Origin: JAXMHQ01 sp046346665
GTDB taxonomy: Bacteria > Verrucomicrobiota > Verrucomicrobiia > Limisphaerales > JAXMHQ01
DNA length: 57,554 nucleotides
Direction: 5' to 3'
Assembly (NCBI GenBank): GCA_046346665.1
Contig: JAXMHQ010000033.1
Coordinates: forward strand, 1 to 57,554
In this document: piece by piece, positions 39,829 through 48,078 of the stretch
Layout: the number at the start of each line of letters is the position of its first letter
Position numbering within the stretch: position 1 is the stretch's first letter
Made by a program: the position numbers and the translations under genes
Notes under the pieces: model-generated
The model's input: the letters and a program-made list of their open reading frames with translations, nothing else
Databases searched by the model: none
What the model was told of the DNA's origin: nothing

Positions 39829-41244
39829 ATGGACCCCATTCAAACCCAAATCGTTGTCGTCGGCGCCGGGCCCGGTGGTTACGCGGCCGCTTTTTACGCT
39901 GCGGACCTCGGGCGCAAGGTCATCCTCGTCGAACAGGAACAGCGCCTCGGCGGCGTGTGCCTCAATCGCGGCTGCATCCCGTCCAAGGCCCTCCTCCACG
40001 CCACCCATGCCCTCACGGTCGCCCGCGAATCCGAGCACCGCGGCATCCGTTTCGCCGCCCCCACTGTCGATCTCGCCCAGCTCCGCGCCTGGAAGGAATC
40101 CATCCTGGCCAAATTGTCCGGCGGCGTCGCCCAGCTCGCCAAAATGCGCGGGGTCGATGTGTGGAGCGGGCGCGGTCATTTTGAGAGTTCCAACACGCTT
40201 CGGGTCGAGACCGCCGAGGGCCAGAAGTTCATCCAGTTCGAACAGGCCATCATCGCCACGGGCTCCAAGTCCGCGATGCCGAAGGCGTTCGACCTCGGCA
40301 ATCCCCGCGTGATGACGTCGCGCGAAGCGCTCGAGGTGGAGGATATTCCCGCCACGCTGCTCGTCGTCGGCGGCGGTTACATCGGCATGGAACTCGGCAC
40401 GGTCTACGCCTCGCTCGGCAGCAGGGTGGTCCTGGTGGAAGCCCTCGACGGCATTCTGCTCGGGGCCGACCCCGACCTTGCCCGGCCTGTGGTTGCCTAC
40501 GCCAAAAAGGCGTTCGCCGAAGTCCGGCTCAAAACCAAGGTCAGCAAAATGGCCACGGTCGGAAAACAAATCCGGGTGGAAATGGACGTGGACGGCCAGA
40601 AGAAAGAGGAACTTTACGACCGCGTGCTGGTCGCCGTGGGCCGCGTGCCGAATTGCGACGACATCGGGCTGGAAAACACGAAGGTTGGCCGCGACGAAAA
40701 GGGCTTCATCAAGGTCAACGAACGCCAACAGACTTCGGATCCGGCGATCTACGCCATCGGCGACGTTGCGGGCGGCGTGTTGCTGGCACACAAGGCGTCG
40801 CGCGAAGCGCGCGTGGCGGTGGAGGTCATCGCCGGGCAGGACAGCGCGTTTGCCGATGTCGTCATCCCGGCCGTGGTGTTCACCGACCCGGAGGTCGCCT
40901 GGTGCGGATTGACCGAGGCTGAGGCGAAGCAGAAGGGCATCGCGGTCTCCGTCGCCAAGTTCCCGTGGGCCGCTTCAGGCCGGGCGCTGTCGTTCGATCG
41001 CACGGACGGGCTGACGAAGCTGGTGATCGATCCGGAGACCGAGCGGGTTTTGGGCGTGGGCATTGTCGGCGCCGGCGCGGGCGAACTGATCGCCGAAGGC
41101 GTGCTTGCGGTGGAAATGGGTGCCACGGCCAAAGACCTCGCGCTTTCGGTGCATCCGCACCCGACGCTGTCCGAGACCCTCATGGAAGCGGCGGAGGTTT
41201 TCTACGGGCACGCGACGCATACGTTTACGCGCAAGACCAAATAG
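39829..41244 (+). CDS. lpdA: Dihydrolipoamide dehydrogenase (E3)
   Basis: This 471-residue FAD/NAD enzyme reoxidises dihydrolipoamide on E2 and makes NADH. The FAD-binding VVGAGPGGYAAAF is at 10-22 and the redox disulfide C44-x4-C49 lies in GGVCLNRGCIPSKA. The NAD-binding VVGGGYIGMELG is near 179-190. The dimerisation domain ends with HPHPTLSETLMEAAEVF, carrying the active-site His/Glu pair. It is separated from aceF by the four-helix-bundle gene, so co-transcription depends on read-through. Confidence 0.96.
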   Translation: MDPIQTQIVVVGAGPGGYAAAFYAADLGRKVILVEQEQRLGGVCLNRGCIPSKALLHATHALTVARESEHRGIRFAAPTVDLAQLRAWKESILAKLSGGVAQLAKMRGVDVWSGRGHFESSNTLRVETAEGQKFIQFEQAIIATGSKSAMPKAFDLGNPRVMTSREALEVEDIPATLLVVGGGYIGMELGTVYASLGSRVVLVEALDGILLGADPDLARPVVAYAKKAFAEVRLKTKVSKMATVGKQIRVEMDVDGQKKEELYDRVLVAVGRVPNCDDIGLENTKVGRDEKGFIKVNERQQTSDPAIYAIGDVAGGVLLAHKASREARVAVEVIAGQDSAFADVVIPAVVFTDPEVAWCGLTEAEAKQKGIAVSVAKFPWAASGRALSFDRTDGLTKLVIDPETERVLGVGIVGAGAGELIAEGVLAVEMGATAKDLALSVHPHPTLSETLMEAAEVFYGHATHTFTRKTK

Positions 41245-41245
41245 G

Positions 41246-41350
41246 GTTGCAGGTTGCGGGTTGCGGGTTGCAGGTTTCTGGCGGGCAATCGGCCGTCAAA
41301 GAATCGCCATCTTGTCCGCCAGGAACCTGCAACCTGTCACCTGCAACTCA
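41246..41350. repeat. Inverted repeat of GGTTGCG heptamers
   Basis: The left arm (41246-41283) is four to five 7-bp units of GGTTGC(A/G); the right arm (41318-41348) is AACCTGC and ACCTGCAAC units. It lies between the convergent lpdA and HAD genes. Confidence 0.88.
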
Positions 41351-41351
41351 T

Positions 41352-41960
41352 CTACAGCAAGCCCGCCTCCCTCACCGCCGCGACGCTTTTCTCCGGTGTC
41401 TCGTGCAGGATGACACGCCAGCCTCGTTGGCGGCCGGTCTCGATGTTCTCCGGCCGGTCGTCGAGGTAAAGCAGATCGGCGCCGCGCAGGCCGGTGAGTT
41501 GCTCCAGATTCTCGTAAATGCCGGGCGCCGGCTTCATGCACTTCACTTCATAGGAAAAAATGTAACCGTCGAATCCCGCAAAGAACGGGAAGTTATTCCG
41601 GATATGCTGGATGGCCAGGTCGTTTGTGTTCGAGAAAATGTAGGTCGGAACCCCGCGGCGCCGCAGGGCCGCGTGCAATTCGATCATGGCCGGGATCTCG
41701 GTGAAAATGTCGGCAAACTGGCCGCTGAATTCCTCGATCGATCCCCTGAATTGCGCGGCGCGCCGGACCCGGTCGTAGAACTCCTGGCGCGTGATCAGCC
41801 CGGTCTCGTAATTCACCAGCACCGGCGAATGCGCCAGGTAATGATGCGCCTCCGCCTCGCTCATCAGGCCCGGCTTCATGATCCGCCGGGCGGCGATGGA
41901 GTAATCAAAATCCAGCAGGACCTTTCCCAGGTCGAAGACGGCGGCTTTGGGTGGGTTCAT
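41352..41960 (-). CDS. HAD-superfamily hydrolase (YihX-like)
   Basis: This protein of about 202 residues is a haloacid-dehalogenase-fold phosphatase. The N-terminal motif is AVFDLGKVLLDFD, with the first Asp of the usual DxD present and Gly-Lys after it. Motif II is YIFSNTND, the motif III lysine is in YEVKCMKPAPGIYE, and motif IV is LLYLDDRPENIE. The helical cap is small. In YihX-type enzymes the second Asp lies in DxGxxxxxxD, as here, and the substrate is often a sugar phosphate. It starts 15 bp after recR and probably shares its transcript. Confidence 0.8.
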   Translation of the reverse strand: MNPPKAAVFDLGKVLLDFDYSIAARRIMKPGLMSEAEAHHYLAHSPVLVNYETGLITRQEFYDRVRRAAQFRGSIEEFSGQFADIFTEIPAMIELHAALRRRGVPTYIFSNTNDLAIQHIRNNFPFFAGFDGYIFSYEVKCMKPAPGIYENLEQLTGLRGADLLYLDDRPENIETGRQRGWRVILHETPEKSVAAVREAGLL

Positions 41961-41974
41961 CAACAGGAGCGGCG

Positions 41975-42571
41975 TCAGTTCATCTCGCGCCGGCCTTCCA
42001 GGGCCCGGCTCAAAGTCAATTCGTCGGCAAATTCCAACCCGGTCCCCGCCGGCAACCCGTAGGCGATCCGCGTGATCTTCAATCCCGCCCGCGCCAGCCG
42101 CTTCGCCAGGTAATATCCCGTCGCGTCGCCCTCCACATCCGTCCCAAGCGCCAGCACGAGTTCCCGGATCGGTTCGCTGCCCAGCCGCCGCTCCAGTTCC
42201 GCGATCCGCAGGTCCTCGGGTTCCACGCCGTCCAGCGGTGAAATCCTTCCGCCCAGCACATGATATTTGCCGCGGTAAGTGCCGGATTTTTCCAGGCTGA
42301 GAATATCGACAGCCTGTTCGACGACGCAGACCAGTCCGGCTTCGCGCCGCGCATCGCTGCAAATCCCGCAGGGCGAAGCTTCGGTCAGCGAGCCGCAGAT
42401 GTCGCAGAACCGGATGCGGTCGCGCGCGTGCAGGAGGGCGTCGGCGAGCTGGCGGACAGCGGCCGGCTCCGACTGGACCAGGTGCAGGGCGATGCGTTCG
42501 GCGGACCGGGGGCCGATGCCCGGGAGCCGGCTCAGGGCGGTGACGAGGGAAGTGATGGGCTCGGGAAGCAC
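41975..42571 (-). CDS. recR: Recombination mediator RecR
   Basis: This 198-residue protein helps load RecA at gaps in the RecFOR pathway. The helix-hairpin-helix LSRLPGIGPRSAERIALHL is at about 13-31. The zinc finger CDICGSLTEASPCGIC is near 55-70, and a Toprim domain (LVCVVEQAVDILSLEKSGTYRGKYHVLGG) follows. The start is a GTG at 42569-42571. The order dnaX-ybaB-recR is conserved in many bacteria. Confidence 0.96.
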   Translation of the reverse strand: MLPEPITSLVTALSRLPGIGPRSAERIALHLVQSEPAAVRQLADALLHARDRIRFCDICGSLTEASPCGICSDARREAGLVCVVEQAVDILSLEKSGTYRGKYHVLGGRISPLDGVEPEDLRIAELERRLGSEPIRELVLALGTDVEGDATGYYLAKRLARAGLKITRIAYGLPAGTGLEFADELTLSRALEGRREMN

Positions 42572-42575
42572 GTGT

Positions 42576-42660
42576 TAAAGGTAGAAGTCAGAATGCAGAA
42601 CGCAGAAGGAAAACCGCGACGAATCAGAGTTTCTGCATTCTACATTCCGCCTTCTGCATT
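42576..42660. repeat. Inverted repeat of GAATGCA/TTCTGCA heptamers
   Basis: The left arm GAAGTCAGAATGCAGAACGC opposes TTCTGCATTCTACATTCCGC, with a 16-20 nt loop. It is the same type as at 33743 and 44938. Confidence 0.85.
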
Positions 42661-42972
42661 TCAGCCGAAGCCCGGCAGGTTCAGGCCGGAGGTGACCTTG
42701 CCCATCTCGCTGTTGGCGATGTCGCGGGCCTGGGCCAGCGCCTGGTTGGCGGCCGTCAGGACCATGTCCTCGACCAGTTGCGCATCCGCCGGGTTCAACG
42801 CCTGCGGATCGATTTTGATGGAGCCGATCGTGCCGTCGCATTTGGCGACGACCTTGACCGCGCCGCCGCCGCTCGTGGCTTCGACCGTGCGTTGCGCCAG
42901 CGCGGACTGCACCTGTTCCATCTGCTGCTGCATGCGCGCAGCCTGCTTCATGAGTTTTCCAATGCTCGACAT
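42661..42972 (-). CDS. ybaB: YbaB/EbfC nucleoid-associated protein
   Basis: This 103-residue DNA-binding protein has the helical N-terminus MSSIGKLMKQAARMQQQMEQVQ, the beta core VEATSGGGAVKVVAKCDG and the helical DMVLTAANQALAQA. The DNA-binding homodimer organises the nucleoid. It lies between dnaX and recR, as in many genomes. Confidence 0.95.
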   Translation of the reverse strand: MSSIGKLMKQAARMQQQMEQVQSALAQRTVEATSGGGAVKVVAKCDGTIGSIKIDPQALNPADAQLVEDMVLTAANQALAQARDIANSEMGKVTSGLNLPGFG

Positions 42973-43033
42973 AGGTAATAAAATTCAACTTAAACGGAAC
43001 CCCACGCGGCGCCAGCTTTTTTGATCAATTTCA

Positions 43034-43145
43034 GTTTAACCACGGATGAACACGGATACTAAAGGAAAAGGCTTTGACCCAAATTAACGCGAATTTCCGC
43101 TAATCTCTTGATCCGTGTTCATCCGTGTCCATCCGTGGTTAAACC
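43034..43145. repeat. Inverted repeat of ACGGATGAAC units
   Basis: The left arm (43034-43057, TTTAACCACGGATGAACACG) opposes the right arm (43111-43144, GTGTTCATCCGTGTCCATCC). The loop contains TTAACGCGAATTTCCGCTAA. It lies between dnaX and ybaB. Confidence 0.88.
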
Positions 43146-43160
43146 ATTCCCGGCTCCGCC

Positions 43161-44921
43161 TCACGCCCGGACGTCCACGATCTGGCCTTTGAAAACCTCC
43201 AGCGCCTTTTGGATCAACGGGTCGTTCTTGAAATCGTCCTTGTTGAACGGCACCGGCGCCGGCTTCTCGCGCGGGGCGGCGGCCGAGCGCGCGGGGCCGG
43301 GCTTGGCGGCTGGTTCGGCGGCGGCCACTCGGGCCGGCGCAGCCGGGGCGGGAACGGGCGGCGCCACCGCCGCGGGCGCCTTCTTCACGGGCGCCTCCGA
43401 CTTGATGAACTTGATCTGCGCCCCGGAATGTCCCAGCTCGGCCAGCTTGGTCTGCAGCAGCGTGTGATTCCGGGAATTGTCCACCAGCGACAAATGATCC
43501 GCGAACTCGGGATCGAACCCGATCACCAGCACGTTTTTTTCGAATGACACCGGGTGCGCCTCGAGCAGGTAGGATCGCGCGAACGGGCTGGCCCGGCCCA
43601 CCGCGTCGACAAGGTTCGTCCACAAAGGGTCGAGGTTCCCGGCCGGGACGGCAGCCGGCGCGGCTTCGGCCATGACCTGGCGTGGTGATGCCGGGGGCTG
43701 CGCGGCGGGCGCAGGAGCGGGTGCGGCGGCGGCCCGGGATGGTGCGGGCGCCGGCGCCGGGGACGGGGCGGGGGACCCCGCCTCGCCGCGCAATTCCTGC
43801 AACCGCTTCAGCACGGTGTCCAGGCTCACCGCCTTGCGGGCCTCAATCGATTTCAAGAGTGAAACTTCCAGGAGAATTTTCTTCGACACCGCGTCGCGCA
43901 AACGCCCTTCGGCATCGGTCAGCACCTCGAGAATCCGGGCGAGCCCTTCCTGTCCGGCGAGACCCGATTGCTCCTTCAGGGCGGTGGCTTCGGATTCCGA
44001 GATTTCCAGCAGGCTCGAATTGCCGCCGGCGACCTGGAAGATCAGGAGGTTGCGGAAATGATTCAGCAGATCCGACAACAGCCGGGCGAGGTCCTTGCCG
44101 TTTTGGGCGAGCTCGTTCAGCCGGCTCAGGGCGGGCTCCACTTCGCCGCGCAGGATGGCGCCGGAGAGATCGATCACCTGGCTTTGAGCGGCCAGGCCGA
44201 ACATGGACAGAACATCCGATTCCTCGATTGTATTTCCGCAAAAGCTGATGAGCTGGTCGAGGGTGGATTCGGCGTCGCGCATGCCGCCTTCCGCGCCGCG
44301 GGCGATCGCATACAACGCGGGTTCGGACACCTTCACCTTTTCCTGCGTCGCGATCTGGGCGAGGTGCTTGACGATCAGGGCGGCGGGAATCCGGCGCAGA
44401 TCGAATCGCTGGCAGCGCGAGAGGATGGTTGCCAGCACCTTTTCGGGCTCGGTGGTGGCGAACATGAACTTGACGTGTTCCGGCGGTTCTTCGAGCGTCT
44501 TCAGCAGCGCGTTGAACGCCTCCTTCGTCAGCATGTGAACTTCGTCGATGATGTAGATTCGGAATTTCGACGACGACGGGGCGTAACGGACCGTTTCCCG
44601 CAAACCGCGGATTTCATCGATGCCACGGTTGCTGGCGGCGTCGATTTCCAGGACGTCCAGCGACCGGCCTTCGGCGATCTCGAGGCACTTGGGATCCTGG
44701 GGGTCGAATTCGACTTTGGGTCCGCCGGTGCAATTGAGGCATTTGGCGAAGATGCGGGCGACGGTCGTCTTGCCCGTCCCACGCGGGCCGCAGAACAGGT
44801 AGGCATGGGCGATCCGGTTCTGCTCGATCGCGTGCGACAGCGTCTTCGTGACGTGTTCCTGTCCCACCACGTCGCCGAATTTCTGCGGGCGATATTTCCG
44901 GGCTATGACCTGGTAGCTCAT
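43161..44921 (-). CDS. dnaX: DNA polymerase III subunit tau/gamma
   Basis: This 586-residue clamp-loader ATPase has P-loop GPRGTGKTT near 45-53, Walker B YIIDEVHMLTKEAFNALLK near 121-139, and the sensor SRCQRFDLRR. A long Ala/Pro linker (about 385-425) and a tau C-terminal domain follow. The zinc-binding loop is reduced: KCLNCTGG is present, but the usual PCxxC after it is replaced by FDPQDPKCLEI. No obvious frameshift signal for a gamma product was found. The SRP RNA lies immediately upstream. Confidence 0.94.
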   Translation of the reverse strand: MSYQVIARKYRPQKFGDVVGQEHVTKTLSHAIEQNRIAHAYLFCGPRGTGKTTVARIFAKCLNCTGGPKVEFDPQDPKCLEIAEGRSLDVLEIDAASNRGIDEIRGLRETVRYAPSSSKFRIYIIDEVHMLTKEAFNALLKTLEEPPEHVKFMFATTEPEKVLATILSRCQRFDLRRIPAALIVKHLAQIATQEKVKVSEPALYAIARGAEGGMRDAESTLDQLISFCGNTIEESDVLSMFGLAAQSQVIDLSGAILRGEVEPALSRLNELAQNGKDLARLLSDLLNHFRNLLIFQVAGGNSSLLEISESEATALKEQSGLAGQEGLARILEVLTDAEGRLRDAVSKKILLEVSLLKSIEARKAVSLDTVLKRLQELRGEAGSPAPSPAPAPAPSRAAAAPAPAPAAQPPASPRQVMAEAAPAAVPAGNLDPLWTNLVDAVGRASPFARSYLLEAHPVSFEKNVLVIGFDPEFADHLSLVDNSRNHTLLQTKLAELGHSGAQIKFIKSEAPVKKAPAAVAPPVPAPAAPARVAAAEPAAKPGPARSAAAPREKPAPVPFNKDDFKNDPLIQKALEVFKGQIVDVRA

Positions 44922-44937
44922 TCTAGTAAAGGATGAA

Positions 44938-44998
44938 GGAAGAATGCAGAATGCAGAAATGAACTGCGATCACATTCTGCCTTCTGCCTTCTGCCTTG
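44938..44998. repeat. Inverted repeat of GAATGCA/TTCTGCC heptamers
   Basis: GAAGAATGCAGAATGCAGAA opposes CACATTCTGCCTTCTGCC, with three TTCTGCC units. It separates dnaX from the SRP RNA gene. Confidence 0.88.
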
Positions 44999-45102
44999 AA
45001 AAAAGTGCCAGGGTGACCACGGCAGATGTCGAGCAAACTACCGTTGCTGCCTTCCGGCCCTGGCGGGGTTCGTAAGTCCACATTCCATGGGCCCTGGCGG
45101 AG
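44999..45102 (-). ncRNA. ffs: Signal recognition particle RNA (4.5S type)
   Basis: Read on the minus strand, the RNA has the conserved SRP domain IV sequence CCGGAAGGCAGCAACGGTAG, closed by paired CTGCCGTGG. The ends pair GCCAGGG (5') with CCCTGGC (3'), and the gene finishes in a run of T. The length of about 100 nt fits the small bacterial form that binds Ffh. It lies just upstream of dnaX, a common location. Confidence 0.95.
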
Positions 45103-45140
45103 GAAATGTGCGCCACGCGACGAGAGGCTTCAAGAAGAAT

Positions 45141-45235
45141 AGTCGAGGGTCGAAGGTCGAGAGTCGAGAGCCTGATGGGTCACGCGTTGCGCCAGGCCCT
45201 CTGGCCCTCGACCCTCGACCTTCGACTCTCGACTA
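45141..45235. repeat. Inverted repeat of GTCGAGGGTCGAAG units
   Basis: The left arm (45141-45170, AGTCGAGGGTCGAAGGTCGA) opposes the right arm (45199-45235, CCTCGACCCTCGACCTTCGA). Single arms of this type are at 1132 and 16092. Confidence 0.88.
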
Positions 45236-45266
45236 ATTGGCGGCCCTTGTTACACTCGGATCCGGC

Positions 45267-46379
45267 ATGAACGCGACCATCCAGGGTTTTGCCGCCTGCC
45301 TTTTTCGGCCCGATCTCGGGAACGAGGTTGTTCACGGCCGCATTTACCTCGACCGCCAGGCGCTGCATTTCCAGTCCGACACCCTGCACGAGAGTATTCC
45401 CCTGGACAACCTGGTCATCGAACCCGAGGAGCGGGGCGGGCGGGTGAACCTGACCGATCCCGAGCGGCCGGACCTCTTGATTTACACGCTGGATCCCGCG
45501 GTGCTGCGCGCGTGGCGCGAGTCGCCGATCAATGCCGTCCGCTACCAGGTGCGCCAGCTCCGGGAGCAAACCCGGTTTTCCAGGGCCGTGAAATTATCCC
45601 TCTGCCTCGCAGGGGCCGCGATCGTGCTGACCTGGATCGGCTCCTGGACCCTGAGTTTCATGGTCCGCAGCCTCGCCGACCGCGTCCCGGCTCAATGGGA
45701 ATCCAAGTTTGGGGAATCCGAAATCAAGGATCTCCAGGAGGAGGAAGTTCTCAGCAAAGATACGAACGCCGTCCAGCAACTCGCCGCCCTCGCCGCGCCC
45801 CTGACCCGGGTCGTTTCCGACGGCAAAACGCAATTCCAGTTCCATATCATGGAAAATCCTATGCCGAACGCGTTCGCGCTGCCCGGCGGGCATGTGGTGG
45901 TGACCACCGGCATGCTGGACCTGGTGGAGGATCCTAACGAATTACTAGGTGTTCTCGCCCACGAATTCGCCCATGTCACCCGGAAACATTACGCCCGCAA
46001 GATGATTTCCTCCGCCGGGCCAATGCTGATTTTCGGCGTGTTTTTAAGGGGCCGCGCAGGGGTTGGAACCCTCCTCACCGCCGGATCCGCCGTCATGATC
46101 GCGCAGGGTTTTTCGCAGGAATACGAAACCGAAGCCGACGACGTCGGCTGGCAGACGCTCGTCCGGGCCAACATCGATCCGAACGGCATGGTGATGGTGT
46201 TCCGGCGCCTGCAAACCTGGGAGGCCAACAACTCGATCCGGCTGGACGTCCCCCAGGCGTTCTCGAGCCACCCGGCCATGGACAAGAGGATCGCCCGGCT
46301 CGAATCCAAGTGCCGCCGTCTGCCGCCAAATCAAACATTTCTGCAGATTACCAACGCGATTCCGAAACTGCGCTCCTGA
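45267..46379 (+). CDS. M48-family membrane metalloprotease
   Basis: This protein of about 370 residues has an N-terminal beta-rich domain (about 1-100), a transmembrane segment (LSLCLAGAAIVLTWIGSWTL, about 112-131) and a peptidase domain with the zinc-binding HEFAH at about 232-236. The third ligand lies in YETEADDVG near 290, and PNAFALPGGHVVVTTGML precedes the active site. The arrangement is like the YfgC/Oma1 group of membrane-protein quality-control proteases. The ATG at 45267 gives the N-terminus MNATIQGF. Confidence 0.88.
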   Translation: MNATIQGFAACLFRPDLGNEVVHGRIYLDRQALHFQSDTLHESIPLDNLVIEPEERGGRVNLTDPERPDLLIYTLDPAVLRAWRESPINAVRYQVRQLREQTRFSRAVKLSLCLAGAAIVLTWIGSWTLSFMVRSLADRVPAQWESKFGESEIKDLQEEEVLSKDTNAVQQLAALAAPLTRVVSDGKTQFQFHIMENPMPNAFALPGGHVVVTTGMLDLVEDPNELLGVLAHEFAHVTRKHYARKMISSAGPMLIFGVFLRGRAGVGTLLTAGSAVMIAQGFSQEYETEADDVGWQTLVRANIDPNGMVMVFRRLQTWEANNSIRLDVPQAFSSHPAMDKRIARLESKCRRLPPNQTFLQITNAIPKLRS

Positions 46380-46386
46380 ATCGAAC

Positions 46387-46424
46387 TGCAACCTTTGTGT
46401 CGTACGTACGACACAAAGGTTGCA
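46387..46424. repeat. Perfect 38-bp palindrome between convergent genes
   Basis: The palindrome is centred on GTCGTACGTACGAC with flanks TGCAACCTTTGT and its complement. It lies 7 bp past the M48 stop and 15 bp before the end of the convergent FHA gene, so it may act as a two-way terminator. A related copy is at 23009-23037. Confidence 0.92.
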
Positions 46425-46439
46425 CGGCCTTTAAGACCA

Positions 46440-47765
46440 TCAGAACCACTCCAGCCTTTCCTTGTTGCGGATATACAGCAGGCCGAGGATCCGCATCGTC
46501 ACGGTCAGGAGATACATGTTCACCAGCGCCAGCCCCGCCCGCACCCCCAGCGCGATCAACAACGCTGACATGTCGTGCGTCGACATTGAAATGCCCCCCG
46601 CGATGTCCGACGCGGCGAGCCCAACCTGGCGGACCCCGTAGATCACCACCAGCAACCCGGCGGCGACCAGGTATTGCAGGGGTATTTTCATGATCGCCGG
46701 GAACACAATCAGCGGGTTGGCCGCGAACACCGTGTCCTTCATGGCGACCGCGAGGAATGCCATCGGGAAATACAGGCAGCCCACAACGATCGACGCCACC
46801 AGCGCCTCGCTCGGAATGTCCACGTCGAAAAGCCTGGCTGCCATCAGGCCGATCGCCAGTCCGTAGGAAATGAGGATCGTTCCGCCGAGCTGGAACGCCG
46901 CCCCGAACAGGCCGTCCGCCACCGGGAAACTCAACGGCTCTTTCTCGTCGGAAGCCGTCGTGTGAATGATGTTCTGCATGAAGAGGAACAGGAATCCGTA
47001 GAATGTCCCCTTGACGAACAACCCGAAAATGCCCCCGCTGACGAATTCCAGCGCGGCGAAAACGATGGTTGCCATGACCAGGATCACCACTCCGAAACCC
47101 CGCAGCGGATAGAGGAACGCGCCCGGCAGGCTGGAGAAAAAGCCGCGCCGCTGGTAACCCCCGCCCACCGGCAGTTCCAGCGGTTCGCACTCCACCCCGC
47201 AGGTCCGGCAGGTTTTTTTCACCGACCCCGCCACCGTCCGGCTGGTGACGCACAGATCGCAAAAGGTCCGGTTGCACTTCGGGCACTGGTAATGGGCGGG
47301 GGATTTTGGATGGAACTTGCAGAATCGCGGCCCGGCATGCAGGTGCACCGTGCCGGCCGTCTGGCCGCCGAACGGCGGCGTAGCCGGTTCCATCACCGGG
47401 GGCGCGGCCGCCGCCATGACCCGGATGGGGGCCGATTTCGCCGGCGCCGGCGCGGAAGGTTCCGCCCCGCCGCCATCGTTCCCGGCCAGCAATTGCATCT
47501 CCACCGCCCCCAGCCGCACCCGCTGGCCCGCTTGCAGGTAAGCCTCGCGCACCCGCGCATTCTCCACAAACGTCCCGTTAGTGGATCCCAGATCGCGCAG
47601 AATGATCGCCCCGTCCTGGAGAAGGATCGCGCAGTGCGATCCCGAAATGCTGGGGTCGTCGAATCGGAAGTCGTTGGTGGTGCCCCTGCCGAGCAGGTTC
47701 GTGCCCTGCTTGAGCTGAATCTCCCAGGCTTGCGGGGTGCCCGGATTGACCACGAGCCGGCTCAT
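46440..47765 (-). CDS. FHA domain, zinc-finger and multi-spanning membrane protein
   Basis: This protein of about 441 residues has an N-terminal FHA domain (about 1-95; LLGRGTTNDFRFDDPSISGSH and LRDLGSTNGTFVEN hold the phosphothreonine-binding residues) and an Ala/Pro linker. A Cys/His-rich finger follows at about 145-193 (CKFHPKSP, CPKCNRTFCDLCV, CRTCGVEC). The C-terminal half has about six hydrophobic segments, from FGVVILVMATIVFAALEFVS onward. The pairing suggests phosphothreonine-dependent recruitment to the membrane, but neither the membrane domain nor the partner kinase is known, and none is in the window. The ATG at 47763-47765 was chosen over a TTG two codons upstream. Confidence 0.78.
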   Translation of the reverse strand: MSRLVVNPGTPQAWEIQLKQGTNLLGRGTTNDFRFDDPSISGSHCAILLQDGAIILRDLGSTNGTFVENARVREAYLQAGQRVRLGAVEMQLLAGNDGGGAEPSAPAPAKSAPIRVMAAAAPPVMEPATPPFGGQTAGTVHLHAGPRFCKFHPKSPAHYQCPKCNRTFCDLCVTSRTVAGSVKKTCRTCGVECEPLELPVGGGYQRRGFFSSLPGAFLYPLRGFGVVILVMATIVFAALEFVSGGIFGLFVKGTFYGFLFLFMQNIIHTTASDEKEPLSFPVADGLFGAAFQLGGTILISYGLAIGLMAARLFDVDIPSEALVASIVVGCLYFPMAFLAVAMKDTVFAANPLIVFPAIMKIPLQYLVAAGLLVVIYGVRQVGLAASDIAGGISMSTHDMSALLIALGVRAGLALVNMYLLTVTMRILGLLYIRNKERLEWF

Positions 47766-47877
47766 TGACAATTCATGGTTGAATCAGTCTGGCGGAGAGC
47801 GTTATACCCCGTCGCCGGAAGGTTGTCCATCGTGAAAATGGTTCAGCTTTGAACAACGTTAGGCGCGGCGTGGCCGC

Positions 47878-48021
47878 CCTCGTTCTTGTCCTCGGACCTT
47901 CCACACAAGGATTATTGGATAACTGGATTCCTGGATGAATGGGAAGACTCCCGCGCGGAATCCATCAATCCAAAAATCCATTTATCCACTCATCCGGTTT
48001 AAGCGAGGACGACAACGAGCA
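47878..48021. repeat. Family-1 inverted repeat with CTCGTTCTTGTCC outer arms
   Basis: Inner arms at 47909-47938 and 47962-47995 (GGATTATTGGATAACTGG and AATCCAAAAATCCATTTATC) surround GGGAAGACTCCCGCGCGG, the clearest copy of the family core. Outer arms CCTCGTTCTTGTCCTCGG (47878 on) and GAGGACGACAACGAGC lie outside. The rest of the spacer 47766-48078 holds nothing else I can identify. Confidence 0.85.
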
Positions 48022-48078
48022 GGAGCTTCCCTTGAAATTTCTTTGACGCCGCGGCGTTCCCTGTCAAACCATGCCGGC

